33,849 bases of DNA from Tubiluchus corallicola (lineage: Eukaryota; Priapulida; Priapulimorpha; Priapulimorphida; Tubiluchidae). The DNA lies in NCBI GenBank assembly GCA_030141605.1, contig JAQGDQ010001584.1, positions 1-33,849 on the forward strand. Reading direction: 5' to 3'. Below are positions 10,692 through 33,849 of this stretch, one piece after another. The position numbers and the translations under genes were made by a program. The notes beneath the pieces were generated by a model. That model ran no database searches. It worked only from the letters and a program-made list of their open reading frames with translations, and had not been told where the DNA came from. How positions within the stretch are numbered: position 1 is the first letter of the stretch; every line of letters begins with the position of its first letter.

Positions 10692-11818
10692 ACATCCTGT
10701 GATAAACAAATTGAGTTAACTAAATATACAAGCCTACTCAAAGTGGCACTGATCTAAAAATGTGCCTAAACAATACAGGAACTTCGGGAGAGTTCTCCTG
10801 AGATTTATCATTTTTGAACAGAAAAAAAAACGTTGTGCCCATTTGCACTACGTTTTTCTCTGTTAAAATAGGAAATTTCTTTTGTTTATACAATTATACT
10901 TACCGAATAATTTCGAAATTCATTTTTCTCGGCGTGTACTTTCTCTGGTCGATAAATCAGGGATGGGTCGCATATTTCAACTACATTTTCCTAGACGAAT
11001 AATAACAATAATACAGACACAGGCGTATGTAGCCTTTAAATAAAGGCACCGCAACTCGGTCATAAATATGATTACGTAAACACGCACAATTCGTTTCAAA
11101 ATCTGATAATTTTACTGATAATCTTGACTCTAATAAGCTTGTAATTAACTCTGAGACCACATTCAACATAATGTAGGTTTATAAAGTGCCTATAGATCCG
11201 TGGCTTTACTAGAAGTCTGTAGCATAAATTCAGATGACTTAACACCAACACAAGTGTCTGGAAATGATAAACCATAGGATACTTCTATTACTTAGTTTAA
11301 ACATAATTTATTAGGATTGGATCAGACAGTTTGAACAACATGATTTAGGATCCTCACCACAACACGCTTTATACACTATTTACAAGAACATTTACAGTAA
11401 GAGTAGGTCTATAACTACACAAGCTGACAAGTTTTACTACAAGAATACATTATTGTAGAAAATGACGGTTAGAAAATATTAATGTACGATTATTTAAGAC
11501 TGATGCATTTTATATCAGATAGAAACTACTGGAAGCGTTTAGTACGTAATATAAAGTCATGTATGCATAGGAATATTTTACAGTTAATAATATAGTTAAA
11601 TTCATCTTTTCCGTATAATAACAACTTCAACAGATCATTAGTTCCTAAGGCAGCTATATTAAGGTTTTCGGGCAGACCGATCTTCTATTACTTAGCAGCT
11701 CAAATTATTTTTGAAACGTGACATTTCGTGTTTATTAATCCACTATCATGCCTTTGAAATAAAATTCAGAATTATAATAATTAATTACTTTTACCTGTTT
11801 TGTCGCTGAAAGCGGCAT
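588..11818 (-). CDS. MIOX: myo-inositol oxygenase, complete nine-exon gene
   Basis: Cytosolic non-haem di-iron enzyme that uses O2 to cleave myo-inositol to D-glucuronate, the first step of inositol breakdown. Coding exons 5'->3': 11818-11795, 10990-10904, 7730-7650, 6968-6806, 5705-5638, 4953-4844, 4186-4119, 3180-3018, 696-588. All eight introns are GT-AG, and split codons join correctly to 873 nt, 290 residues plus stop. Recognised from conserved blocks: [19 protein letters not shown]-like [51 protein letters not shown] and C-terminal [10 protein letters not shown]. Di-iron ligands are visible as His103, His128, Asp129, His199, His225 and Asp258. Each is exactly +5 from mammalian MIOX (98, 123, 124, 194, 220, 253). 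Arg34 and Lys132 match substrate-site residues 29 and 127. Mammalian MIOX is 285 residues, so length fits. No broken codon or frameshift was seen, so the gene looks functional. The least certain part is the eight-residue first exon. Confidence 0.95.
717..2724. repeat. 46-bp minisatellite in the last MIOX intron
   Basis: About 2 kb of tandem copies of a 46-bp unit containing aattcaaaggatttttta and ctttcctggcaattttag. A shorter variant unit (about 29 bp, with aattcaaaggatcaaattt) recurs at intervals. Blocks of long and short units are themselves repeated, which points to duplications of several units at once. The array fills most of the 2.3-kb intron between exons 8 and 9. Confidence 0.97.
3018..3180 (-). 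CDS. MIOX: MIOX exon 8 (residues 201-255)
   Basis: Encodes EYMYRV, then [12 protein letters not shown] with iron ligand His225, then MLQWVNEF. It has a TTTTACAG acceptor and a TTCAA/GTAAGT donor. Confidence 0.96.
3261..3675. mobile_element. pogo/Tigger-like MITE, family A copy 1
   Basis: Starts CGGTCAACCTCGCTTATAAG and ends with the inverted form (CTTATATCCGAGGTTGACTG), flanked by TA on both sides. It is 415 bp with no transposase. A second copy at 13885-14337 shares the interior, for example gatttttcgtaacgtttttc. CAGTCAACCTCG-type ends with TA duplication are typical of pogo/Tigger-like Tc1/mariner elements; this assignment is by end sequence only. It sits in MIOX intron 7. Confidence 0.85.
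3676..4118. other. intron sequence, nothing further seen
   Basis: Remainder of MIOX intron 7. I see AT-rich sequence and a short CGACGGCGGCAACGG-type trinucleotide patch near 3958-4010. There is no exon or element boundary. Confidence 0.5.
4119..4186 (-). CDS. MIOX: MIOX exon 7 (residues 178-201)
   Basis: Encodes [19 protein letters not shown] with iron ligand His199. The acceptor is a strong TTTGCAG and the donor GACG/GTAAGT. The first base completes Asn178 and the last base starts Glu201. Confidence 0.96.
4844..4953 (-). CDS. MIOX: MIOX exon 6 (residues 142-178)
   Basis: Encodes [12 protein letters not shown] followed by a variable loop and NNPDN. The [12 protein letters not shown] block is near-invariant in the family. 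The donor ACAA/GTAAGC leaves two bases of the Asn178 codon for exon 7. Confidence 0.96.
5087..5574. mobile_element. hAT-like MITE in MIOX intron 5
   Basis: A 488-bp element with imperfect terminal inverted repeats: left TAGTGGCGACTCGT, right end in inverted form CAGCGGCGGCTCGT (11 of 14 match). Flanking 8-mers gtcatcag and tttatcag match at 6 of 8, as expected of a decayed hAT target-site duplication. Ends reading CAGYGGCGGCTCGT are known from animal hAT elements. No transposase ORF is present. Confidence 0.7.
5638..5705 (-). CDS. MIOX: MIOX exon 5 (residues 119-141, HD motif)
   Basis: Completes Asp119 and encodes [21 protein letters not shown]. This is the HD-domain signature with iron ligands His128 and Asp129 and active-site Lys132. 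Borders are CTAG/ATTGG and CAG/GTAATG. Confidence 0.96.
6266..6679. mobile_element. hAT-like MITE with perfect 8-bp TSD
   Basis: A 414-bp element beginning CAGGGCCGGAACTA and ending TTAGTTCTGCCCCTG (inverted form CAGGGGCAGAACTAA). It is flanked on both sides by the exact 8-mer ccataaaa (6258-6265 and 6680-6687). The perfect duplication suggests recent insertion. It contains two G-runs near its ends and no transposase. It lies in MIOX intron 4, 127 bp past the exon 4 donor. Confidence 0.9.
6806..6968 (-). CDS. MIOX: MIOX exon 4 (residues 65-119, first iron ligand)
   Basis: Encodes the [14 protein letters not shown] block and [11 protein letters not shown] with iron ligand His103. The donor AAAG/GTAAAC splits the Asp119 codon. 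A TIR element is inserted so that its target duplication begins about 10 bp upstream of the acceptor. A hAT-like MITE lies 127 bp downstream of the donor. Confidence 0.96.
6989..7347. mobile_element. TIR element with 11-bp target duplication
   Basis: Perfect 10-bp inverted ends GGTTACCATA / TATGGTAACC bound about 360 bp. The exact 11-mer aattacgatta flanks both sides (6978-6988 and 7348-7358). Duplications of 9-11 bp are typical of Mutator-like elements, but the family is not settled by the ends alone. No transposase is present. The insertion sits at the 3' splice region of MIOX exon 4. Confidence 0.75.
7650..7730 (-). CDS. MIOX: MIOX exon 3 (residues 38-64)
   Basis: Twenty-seven codons in phase 0, with [18 protein letters not shown] matching the family's DRV-TYKLMH--QTVDFV segment. 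The acceptor has a good pyrimidine tract (ttaacttttcttag). A solo LTR ends only 48 bp upstream of this exon in the same orientation. Confidence 0.95.
8011..8018 (-). promoter_or_regulatory. TATA box of the LTR promoter
   Basis: TATATAAG on the minus strand, 10 bp downstream of the heat-shock cluster. A start site would be expected roughly at 7985-7990. The AATAAA at 7847-7852 then lies about 140 nt downstream, a normal R-region arrangement. Confidence 0.65.
8028..8056 (-). promoter_or_regulatory. heat-shock element cluster in the LTR
   Basis: On the plus strand, AGAAA-CTTCT-TGAAC gives three perfect contiguous inverted nGAAn units. After a 4-bp spacer, GTTCG-AGAAC gives two more. This is the binding pattern of trimeric heat-shock factor. 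The cluster is 10 bp upstream of the LTR's TATA box. Confidence 0.75.
8091..8115 (-). promoter_or_regulatory. possible second, step-type heat-shock element
   Basis: ATTCT, GTTCT and ATTCT occur at exact 10-bp spacing. This is the periodicity of step-type heat-shock elements (nTTCn repeated with 5-bp gaps). It is weaker than the adjacent contiguous cluster but in the same short promoter. Confidence 0.5.
8142..10150. other. MIOX intron 2, unassigned sequence
   Basis: No exon or complete element seen. There is a G-run (about 9445-9458) followed by a GC-rich patch to about 9580, and another GC-rich patch at 9715-9815. These stand out from the AT-rich surroundings and may be remnants of MITEs, but I found no matching ends. 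Confidence 0.4.
10160..10625. repeat. about 115-bp tandem repeat
   Basis: Three clear copies and one degenerate copy of a unit containing tttagctaggttgcagtga, then acttgcacttt, then agtaaacaaatacca. A single dispersed copy is at 12296-12382, on the other side of MIOX exons 1 and 2. Confidence 0.85.
10648..10690. repeat. (GA)n microsatellite
   Basis: Nearly pure AG dinucleotide run directly following the 115-bp tandem repeats. Confidence 0.95.
10904..10990 (-). CDS. MIOX: MIOX exon 2 (residues 9-37)
   Basis: Twenty-nine codons between a CTAG acceptor and a strong TCG/GTAAGT donor. It carries DPSLIYRPE and EFRNYS, which match the vertebrate N-terminal blocks DPSLVYRP and SFRNY. Arg34 of FRNY corresponds to the substrate-contacting Arg29 of the mammalian enzyme. 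The exon is only 87 bp and more than 3 kb from exon 3, so it is easily missed by ORF-based annotation. Confidence 0.93.
11795..11818 (-). CDS. MIOX: MIOX exon 1 (start codon, residues 1-8)
   Basis: Encodes MPLSATKQ, then a good donor (CAG/GTAAAAG). An in-frame TGA lies seven codons upstream of the ATG, so this is the first possible start in this frame. It ends in phase 0, as exon 2 requires. The first residues of MIOX are not conserved, so support is the start, the donor and the phase; another 5' exon could exist. Confidence 0.6.
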
Positions 11819-11970
11819 GTTGATTTTAAGGTGATGTAGTCAATTGAAAGCAAGTTAACCTTAAACGTCAAATACACAGACAGTACCAGAAATACACAAT
11901 GTTTGCAAACTGATGTTTTGAAGTGACTGTACTTGCTGCGCTGCACTGCACTTCTGGGTCGTAGCATCAT

Positions 11971-11976
11971 CACGTG
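11971..11976. promoter_or_regulatory. CACGTG E-box upstream of MIOX
   Basis: Palindromic E-box about 153 bp upstream of the MIOX start codon, within tcacgtgacacgtct. No clear TATA box was seen nearby. A role as a bHLH-type site is inference from position and motif only. Confidence 0.3.
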
Positions 11977-12295
11977 ACACGTCTTTGTTTATGCAAAGCA
12001 AAACCAGCTGAAACCGGTCACGCTTTCCGTTTCAGAGCATTGATCGGTCAGCTGAAATAAGTTTAAAACAAGCCAAGGTTAGCATGACCTCAAGCAGACT
12101 TGGATGATGCGAATCACAAACCGTCACTGCAACAAAAATATGAAAGACTTCGGTTTTGACACGAAAAAGAATTTGTAGTAGTCGACTTTTAATGGCCAAG
12201 GATATTTTCACGTGGAACCTTCATTGAAACCAACGAAGGTTTTGACATGAAATTGCCCATCTCGTAAAATTTGAAGTTACGTAGGCAGGTCGTTG

Positions 12296-12382
12296 ATCTA
12301 TGAACGTGTAAATTTAGCTAGGTTGCAGTGAGACTACTTGCACTTTTGGAGACACGTGATTTGCAAAAGTAAACAAATATAT
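12296..12382. repeat. dispersed copy of the 115-bp repeat unit
   Basis: Shares gaacgtgtaaatttagctag and cacttttggagacacgtga with the tandem array at 10160-10625. It shows that the unit is (or was) a mobile or duplicated segment. Confidence 0.8.
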
Positions 12383-13480
12383 AACTGCTGAACGTTTTTG
12401 ACAGAAGAAAATTTATACTTAACGAGTTAACGTATGTGAGAGGCTCAGAGAACCGATTCCGTACGCTGGTTATTTTCATCATTATGTTAGGCATCTAGGT
12501 TTCTTAGGCACCACTATGTTAACTCTCAAACACAGATGGGTGTAGTCACGAATCTTGCACAGTCGACACCCGAATTAGTGATTTTGAAAATGGTATGGCG
12601 AATTGTGACCTTGGCCAAAGCCTCAAGGGCACTGCCCAACGGTCAGTTTTTCGATTGTCATTCAACAACTTCTCGGGTTCTGAGTTAAATTCAAACTTTT
12701 TTCATAAGTATTTTGAGTCTGTGGGGTAAATTCTAAAATAAGTGCAAACAACGGGTCACATAACTATATAGGATACAGACCAAAGAGTGTCAAAACAAAC
12801 AAAATACACGATGTCCCATAAGGCAATGTAATACCCTTATTTTTGATTTCTAATTTTCTTTTTAAATTTTTCTATAATCTCGACAAGCTCGTACATGAAT
12901 CAAACGGGGCCTTTAACAATTCTATTCATTTATTTTTTGACTGGAACTCGGTTGCTATGGCCACGTAACCAACGTTAGAAATAACGTGCAAAATCACGTG
13001 CTATAGCCTAGGGCGCCGCTAAAATCTTGATACGCCCCTGCCTGATGGTGCTGTAATTCTTTACAGATTTTCGTTTAACCTAACTGAAAGAATTGTTCAA
13101 GGTTTTAGTTTATCTGTGCCAATTTTCAAACATTTTGCTTCGTTTGTTTAGAAAACCTAGAAAAATAGTTTATAGTAACTTATATACCAGGCATCTTATA
13201 ACTTCTTTACCTCTGCATTCACTAAATAAACAGTACACTAAGCCTGACTAAGGCACTTCTTGAATCTTACGTATAAATCAATTTTTTGTCTATTAGATGT
13301 ACATTCTTAAGGTAATTTTTGCTGAAAAACAATTTTTTTATAAGGTGCAAACTCACTCTCTATAATGTCCAATAATGAAGATGCTTCTTATATTACAGGC
13401 AACACAGTCAGCAAAATGGACATAATGATTTCGCTCAGAAATAATTATGAGGTATTTTCAATGAGTTGCTTAGTAGTTCA
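12383..13480. other. intergenic sequence, one possible MITE end
   Basis: No coding potential seen. Near 13010-13042, gcgccgctaaaatcttgata followed by cgcccctg has the look of a hAT terminus (inverted form CAGGGGCGTATCAAG), but I could not find its partner end. Confidence 0.35.
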
Positions 13481-13559
13481 TAAATTTGTCATGGTTCTTG
13501 GTTTTTTTGCTGTTGTTGTATTTTGTTTTTTGTATTTATGGACGTTTATGTATTTTTTA

Positions 13560-13732
13560 ATAGTTGTGTTCTGCTGTCATTAGCGTCTTTTTGTTTACTG
13601 TCTTTCTGAGAAGGGTGGTTGACTCGATAACCTTTGGTTTTTCGCCACCATTTCTCCCATGTTCGTTTGTATTTTATTGTCAAATTATTGTAAATTTATG
13701 GAGAAAAATAAAATGACTATTACTATTACTGG
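13560..13732 (+). mobile_element. LINE 3' tail fragment
   Basis: Ends atggagaaaaataaaatgac followed by a short (TATTAC)n tail, the usual 3' end of CR1/L2-type LINEs. Only the untranslated tail is visible, and no reverse-transcriptase domain remains. The 72-codon ORF just upstream (13365-13583) is not recognisable. Confidence 0.45.
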
Positions 13733-13884
13733 TATTCATGTATATAAATACTTATAGATCTATATGTTTATACTTATACGTATTTGTCGTCAACATAACA
13801 TGCAGTAATGTCAGTATTAACGATGTATAAATGCAATGATATGAAATAATAAAAAAATCAAGATTTCCAATGGTTCAGAAATTA

Positions 13885-14337
13885 AGGTACTCGCTTATAA
13901 GGGACACTCGCTTATAAGAGACCACCAACACCGGTTCAGATTTTTCGTAACGTTTTTCCTATGTAAAAATCTTCGTATATAAGGTACTCGGATATAAGGG
14001 ACTTTCGGATAAGGGACGATATCTTCAGGTCCCGCGTAATAGAAACCCAGCTAAATTACCTCGCATATAAGGGACCCTATGATCAAAGTGAAATTGATCA
14101 ATTTTTAACCTAAATTTTTTGCAAACTCGTCCTTCGAACAGCTCGGTTTCCGCGGTTACACATATTGCGCATCACTGAAGGAGCTTCCTAAATACCGTTT
14201 GCATTGAATGTTTAGCAATAATACATAAGAATATGGGTAAAAGTACAGGACTAGATACACCCTCGGTCTGACCCAATATAAGGGACATCGGATATAAGGG
14301 ACGGTTTTTTCTGGTCCCTTATATCTGAGGTTGACTG
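13885..14337. mobile_element. pogo/Tigger-like MITE, family A copy 2
   Basis: Same interior and right end (GAGGTTGACTG then TA) as the copy at 3261-3675, in the same orientation. The left end is decayed, with a partial duplication of the tcgcttataaggga motif. 453 bp, no transposase. It lies between MIOX and the kinase gene. Confidence 0.8.
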
Positions 14338-14777
14338 TATTTGAAATCACACTGGATATTAATTTTCAACAATTGCGATGCATGTTGCTAAGCAATATGC
14401 CCTATCTTAGACGTAAACGATTAAAAAAACTATGGCATACAACATAATTTCTCTTTGAGCTAAATTATTCTATAAAACCACATGATCAATACCTCCTATC
14501 AAAATTTATTAACATAGTATGAAAATAGTATTAATTTTACAATGTTTTTGATCGGTGCATTAACAACTAAAGTTCAGCACTACTGAACCTGGTTATTAAA
14601 CTCAGTCAGTGTCTTACATTAGAGGATTGCTTTAACATTGGGCTACATTTCGGTCTAGTCACGACTAGTCGTGGCCTGAGAGAACGATTCTGGCTCGTTG
14701 CATCAGCATGTTTCAAAAATCTTAATTTGTGTAAAGAAATGCTCAATTTACTTTTGACCAGCATTTCTTATACGATT

Positions 14778-15566
14778 TGGCACAATAGCAGCTTTAGCAC
14801 CTTGACACAATAGCAGCTTTAGCGCCTTGACACAATAGCAGCTTTAGCGCCATGGCACAATAGCAGCTTTAGCGCCTTGACACAATAGCAGCTTTAGCGC
14901 CTTGACACAATAGCAGCTTTAGCGCCTTGGCACAATAGCAGCTTTAGCGCCTTGGCACAATAGCAGCTTTGCACAATAGCAGCTTTAGCACCTTGGCACA
15001 ATAGCACCTTTGCACAATAGCACCTTGGCACAATAGCACCTTGGCACAATAGCAGCTTAAGCACCTTGGCACAATAGCAGCTTTAGCACCTTGGCACAAT
15101 AGTTGCTTTAGTGCCTTGGCTTGGCACAATAGCAGCTTTAGCGCCTTGGCACAATAGCTGCTTTAGTGCCTTGGCACAATAGCAGCTTTAGCACCTTGGC
15201 ACAATAGTTGCTTTAGTGCCTTGGCACAATAGCTGCTTTGGCGCCTTGGCACAATAGCAGCTTTGGCGCCTTGGCACAATAGCACCTTTGCACAATAGCA
15301 CCTTGGCACAATAGCACCTTGGCACAATAGCAGCTTAAGCACCTTGGCACAATAGCAGCTTTAGCACCTTGGCACAATAGTTGCTTTAGTGCCTTGGCTT
15401 GGCACAATAGCAGCTTTAGCGCCTTGGCACAATAGCTGCTTTAGTGCCTTGGCACAATAGCAGCTTTAGCACCTTGGCACAATAGTTGCTTTAGTGCCTT
15501 GGCACAATAGCTGCTTTGGCGCCTTGGCACAATAGCTGCTTTAGCACCTCGGCACAATAGCACTTG
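14778..15566. repeat. 25-bp minisatellite with higher-order duplication
   Basis: Tandem units of the form cacaatagcagctttagcgc followed by cttgg, with shorter variants (cacaatagcaccttgg). A block of about 278 bp is duplicated nearly exactly: the rare junction gccttggctt occurs at 15113 and again at 15391. The long minus-strand ORFs here are repeat artefacts. Confidence 0.95.
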
Positions 15567-15890
15567 CATTAACCATATTTACAATAGTGAAATAAAAAAT
15601 TCTGACTGCAACACAACTGTTATAGGTCATAAGAATTTCTATAAACTAAACTGCTGCTGGTATCACCCTTTTGACATTTAATTCAAAATTACAGTTACAA
15701 GGACTCAGTATGTTGAAAATAACATAAGATAAGATACTTTTTATGTATTCATCACGCATATACGCAAAAGAAAGAATTAGTTAAATCGGTTTATATACAC
15801 AACAAATTATACACAGTTTAGTAAACATAGATAAACAGAGTAGCACATTTGAATTCTTGTGTGTAAATTACAGAAGCAAGTCTGAAGTTA

Positions 15891-15992
15891 CTGATGATGA
15901 TGATGATGCTGATGATGATGCTGCTGCTGATGATGCTGCTGATGATACTGCTGATGCTGCTGCTGCTGCTGATGATGATGATGCTACTACTC
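15891..15992. repeat. GAT/GCT trinucleotide tract
   Basis: About 100 bp of mixed GAT and GCT triplets. No start, splice site or flanking coding sequence suggests that it is translated. Confidence 0.9.
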
Positions 15993-16355
15993 TGTATGCT
16001 TAGAAACACCAGATCTTTCGTTCTACATGAACACAATCTGAATACTCTTTACAATAAATATAATAACGTGCATTAATTGTTCAAAGTTTACATTTTTTGC
16101 TAACACAAATAGACAAGACAAAAGACGTGTTTATTGGAGTCTTCAGGAGGAATTTGAAAGCCGAGTTACGACTGCCTATTCTTAAACTCTTAGCCTTTCA
16201 AGCGCAGCCGACTGTGAGTAGCTAAGTTGTACTCTGCAAACTCACACACAGCCGTCCCTTTTAACATGTAAACAAACATGTTAAAAATAATAACAATGAG
16301 ATATTGTACAAATATTATGAAATCTAAATATCACAAATATATTTATCAATTAGAT

Positions 16356-16361
16356 TTATTA
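16356..16361 (-). terminator. candidate kinase-gene poly(A) signal
   Basis: AATAAA on the minus strand about 120 nt beyond the kinase stop codon. A second AATAAA is at 16130-16135, so alternative ends are possible. Confidence 0.4.
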
Positions 16362-16480
16362 TATTTTGTGCGACTTATCAATTATACTTCTTATATTTTG
16401 TGTGACTGGACCACGCTTAGGTATGCATAACTATCTCTAGTTTTTACATTGTCTGGTTGCATGTCAAACTCTCTCCCCCT

Positions 16481-31650
<15,170 letters not shown>

Positions 31651-32053
31651 CTATTATAACAATGTTTACTTGTTTGTTTACAACATCTTGAGTGAGTAAC
31701 AAATAATAATAATCAATCAAGTAGAGAAACAAACAATCCGCTAATAAAGCGTTTCAGCGGCTGATCAAAATTTGCTCCCCAGAACCGAGACTCGTTATAG
31801 CCGACCACAATTGTTTACACATATACAGTGGGCACCATTTATTAGACTCACAGTTTATAGAATCAGTTGCTTAATTGACTAAAAAATATCTTGTATGGGC
31901 CGCTCCTATTCGAATACGTGTAAAAACAGTTGGCAATTGACTCAACATTTTTGCTTCAGGTACTTAAAATAAGACACTTGTGTCTGGTCAAGTGGTTAAA
32001 TGGTCAAAGAGCTTTTACTACTTTGATGCCATTCTTCTTTACTGTTGTGCACT

Positions 32054-32056
<3 letters not shown>

Positions 32057-32145
<89 letters not shown>

Positions 32146-32146
32146 C
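32057..32146. repeat. (AAT)n microsatellite, SINE tail
   Basis: About 30 AAT triplets, the expanded 3' tail of the minus-strand SINE. The poly-Asn reading frame across it is an artefact. Confidence 0.95.
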
Positions 32147-32400
32147 TTTATTTAAAGTCGGCTTTTGGGTCAACAATTAACATTAGCTCAAAGAGCTATT
32201 ATCGCTGACTGTAAATAACAAACTACAACTACATAACAGAGACTATTATTACCCCACTTTTACCCTAAATACCACGCGCCAGGCAGGGCCAACAGCAGGT
32301 ACCATTTTTAAAGTCTTTGGTATGACCCGGCCGCTGGTTCGAACTCACGACGTCCCAAACGGAAAGCAGACGCGTTACCACTAGACTAAACCGTCTGGTC
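32058..32400 (-). mobile_element. tRNA-headed SINE with (ATT)n tail
   Basis: On the minus strand the head carries an A box (TAGTCTAGTGG, 32388-32378) and a B box (GAGTTCGAACC, 32346-32336), the internal promoter of tRNA-derived SINEs. A body of about 190 bp follows, including gggtcataccaaagacttt, then an ATT repeat tail. No clear target duplication. The head does not fold into a complete tRNA. Confidence 0.75.
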
Positions 32401-32803
32401 GAACATGAGTAAAAACAATCACGTTAAGTACCGTCTTGTATGTAAACAGGTACATTTATCATGCGCTAAGATGCTTTGAATCTCATCTGGTGCAATTAAA
32501 CTCATTGTCCAAGAATTTGCAACTTTACAAGTATAAATATCTCAGTGTAACTAAGAGCAGAGAGTTAATTTTAACAAATGAAACATAAGCATAAAAACCT
32601 CTAACATTTAAAGCTCTTGCAACGTTTGCAGCGCATACTAAGCCGAAGAGGAACGTTTTCTACTTCTATACTAGTAATGTTACGTCCGTCGGCTAATAGA
32701 TTCAATCGGTTAATTGGGTCAAAACACTTCCATCCCAAAGTGAGTCAATTAAGGCGCACCAACTGTATTTCGCTTATCTTTGAGCTCGCCGGACAGTGTA
32801 AAA

Positions 32804-33184
32804 CAGGGATGTGCAAATTGCGGTCTGCGGGCCACTTGCGGCCAGCTGAGAGAATTTGTGCGGCCCGCGAAGAGATTTGTCAACCTAATGAAAGTGCAGC
32901 CCGGGCGATTAATTGAGTGTATCCAGCTGAAGTCCGTGCCACGATCCGAAAGATAGTGCGGGTAGTTTTTTCTACTAGATCGGATGCCATTAACCCTTAC
33001 AAGACGGTTGTAGCTTAATGTCACTGTACTACACAGACTATGTGATACACATTACTAATACGCATTGTAATGAAATTACCACTATCTGTCCTGAAAGTAG
33101 AAATATATGGTTTGTAATATAAATTTTAATAACTTCTAAAATAGTTTCTTGAGTGTAGTACTAATGATGTACGCAGGTCGGATG
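32804..33184. mobile_element. hAT-like element, left part
   Basis: Starts CAGGGATGTGCAAATT, followed by the GC-rich ggtctgcgggccacttgcgg typical of one hAT group. It continues into the core (32930-33184) that is shared with 21598-21852. The right end is missing, the reverse of the other copy. Confidence 0.7.
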
Positions 33185-33849
33185 ATGCCCGTTTATAGCC
33201 TACCCTGTCATTTAATAATAGCTGGTCATAGCTGAAAATGTATTCTCACTTAGTGGTTTGTGTGGTTGACTGCCCTCAATGGAGGTTTGTTCAACTTTCT
33301 ACCAGGAGAGGAACATTTTTCGCTTTAAAAGAACTGAAAATTATGAAATGCCTCCGGGGTGCGGCAACAAACAGTGAGGGAGCAAGATGAGTTTTTGCTT
33401 GGATGGTTTTAATGAAACGTTTGCTAGCTGCTGCCACATTTCGCATTTCGTTCACGTTTGTGCGTGTCTGTGTTTTTATTTGCTTCTTTATTTTGTTCTT
33501 TCTCTGGCTGCTGTTTGTTATCAATCATATTTGGAAACAGTCTTACAAAGATATGCCATAATTTAGGAAGTCAAGCACCATTATAGGCAAATTTATTTAT
33601 ATAGTTGCCTTTGCTAACGTGTAAACACACTTTATCCTAAACTGTTCAACAAACTATGGTAATCTTTTCTAATTCGTCCACGTAATTGCCAACTAATTGT
33701 ATAATTTTTGCTTGTTTTATAAATACTTATAAACTTGCTTATTTACTTATAAATAAAAATTTGTTTCCACGTGTTTTGATTAGCATGATACAGCACACTA
33801 ATCAGTACAGTCTTTGCATCTACAAACAGACTTTCAAATGCAGTTTGGA
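33185..33849. other. window edge, nothing defined
   Basis: AT-rich sequence on the upstream side of the kinase gene. I looked on the minus strand for IPT, PSI or Sema exons and found none, so this is probably part of a long intron. Confidence 0.45.

Larger units (their letters stand above)
31826..32765. mobile_element. possible Tc1/mariner-like TIR element (host of a SINE)
   Basis: Left end CAGTGGGCACCATTTATTAG and right end (inverted) CAGTTGGTGCGCCTTAATTG, each continuing into GACTCAC or a close form, match at about 18 of 26. TA lies on both sides. It is 940 bp including a nested SINE and microsatellite, with no transposase. Confidence 0.45.

Noticed and set aside
31930-32208. Poly-asparagine protein
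   Set aside because: Reads through the (AAT)n tail of a SINE; no gene context.
32330-32400. tRNA gene
   Set aside because: A and B boxes are present, but no complete cloverleaf was seen and an ATT-tailed body follows, as in a SINE.
31651-33849. Search for further upstream receptor exons (IPT, PSI, Sema)
   Set aside because: The stretch is mostly transposon-derived, and I found no conserved cysteine pattern or in-phase exon.

Overview
The window is animal nuclear DNA that is AT-rich, intron-rich and crowded with repeats. All recognisable coding sequence lies in short exons with GT-AG borders on the minus strand. The exons encode two metazoan-type genes, so this is an animal, probably an invertebrate; I cannot name the lineage from this sequence. 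There are no bacterial operons and no functional stand-alone RNA gene.

Positions 588-11818 (minus) hold a complete myo-inositol oxygenase (MIOX) gene. I assembled nine exons by joining splice borders; all phases agree and give 290 residues. The six di-iron ligands and an N-terminal Arg all sit at a constant +5 offset from mammalian MIOX. Introns carry a 2-kb 46-bp minisatellite, a pogo/Tigger-like MITE, two hAT-like MITEs with 8-bp target-site duplications, a TIR element with an 11-bp duplication, and a solo LTR (7779-8141) whose promoter has heat-shock elements next to a TATA box.

Positions 11819-16480 lie between the genes. They hold a LINE 3' tail, a second pogo-like MITE, a 25-bp minisatellite and a GAT/GCT trinucleotide tract.

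Positions 16481-31650 (minus) hold the 3' part of a MET/RON-family receptor tyrosine kinase gene. Nine exons (538 residues plus stop) run from the last stretch of ectodomain through the membrane segment, juxtamembrane region, whole kinase domain and C-terminal tail. The Sema/PSI and most IPT exons must lie beyond the right edge. The activation loop has one tyrosine where MET has a pair, and the MET docking site is half kept. Introns carry four minisatellites (45, 52, 44 and 21 bp units), a CAGT/CAAT tract, an inverted pair of one MITE flanking three kinase exons, a 5S-rRNA-derived SINE with target-site duplications, a truncated 5S copy, two pogo-like MITEs, a hAT-like MITE, hAT fragments and a LINE reverse-transcriptase C-terminus.

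Positions 31651-33849 hold a Tc1/mariner-like TIR element with a tRNA-type SINE inside it, then a second copy of the hAT fragment. I found no exon there. MIOX is a cytosolic metabolic enzyme and the kinase is a membrane receptor; nothing suggests they work together beyond being neighbours on one strand.
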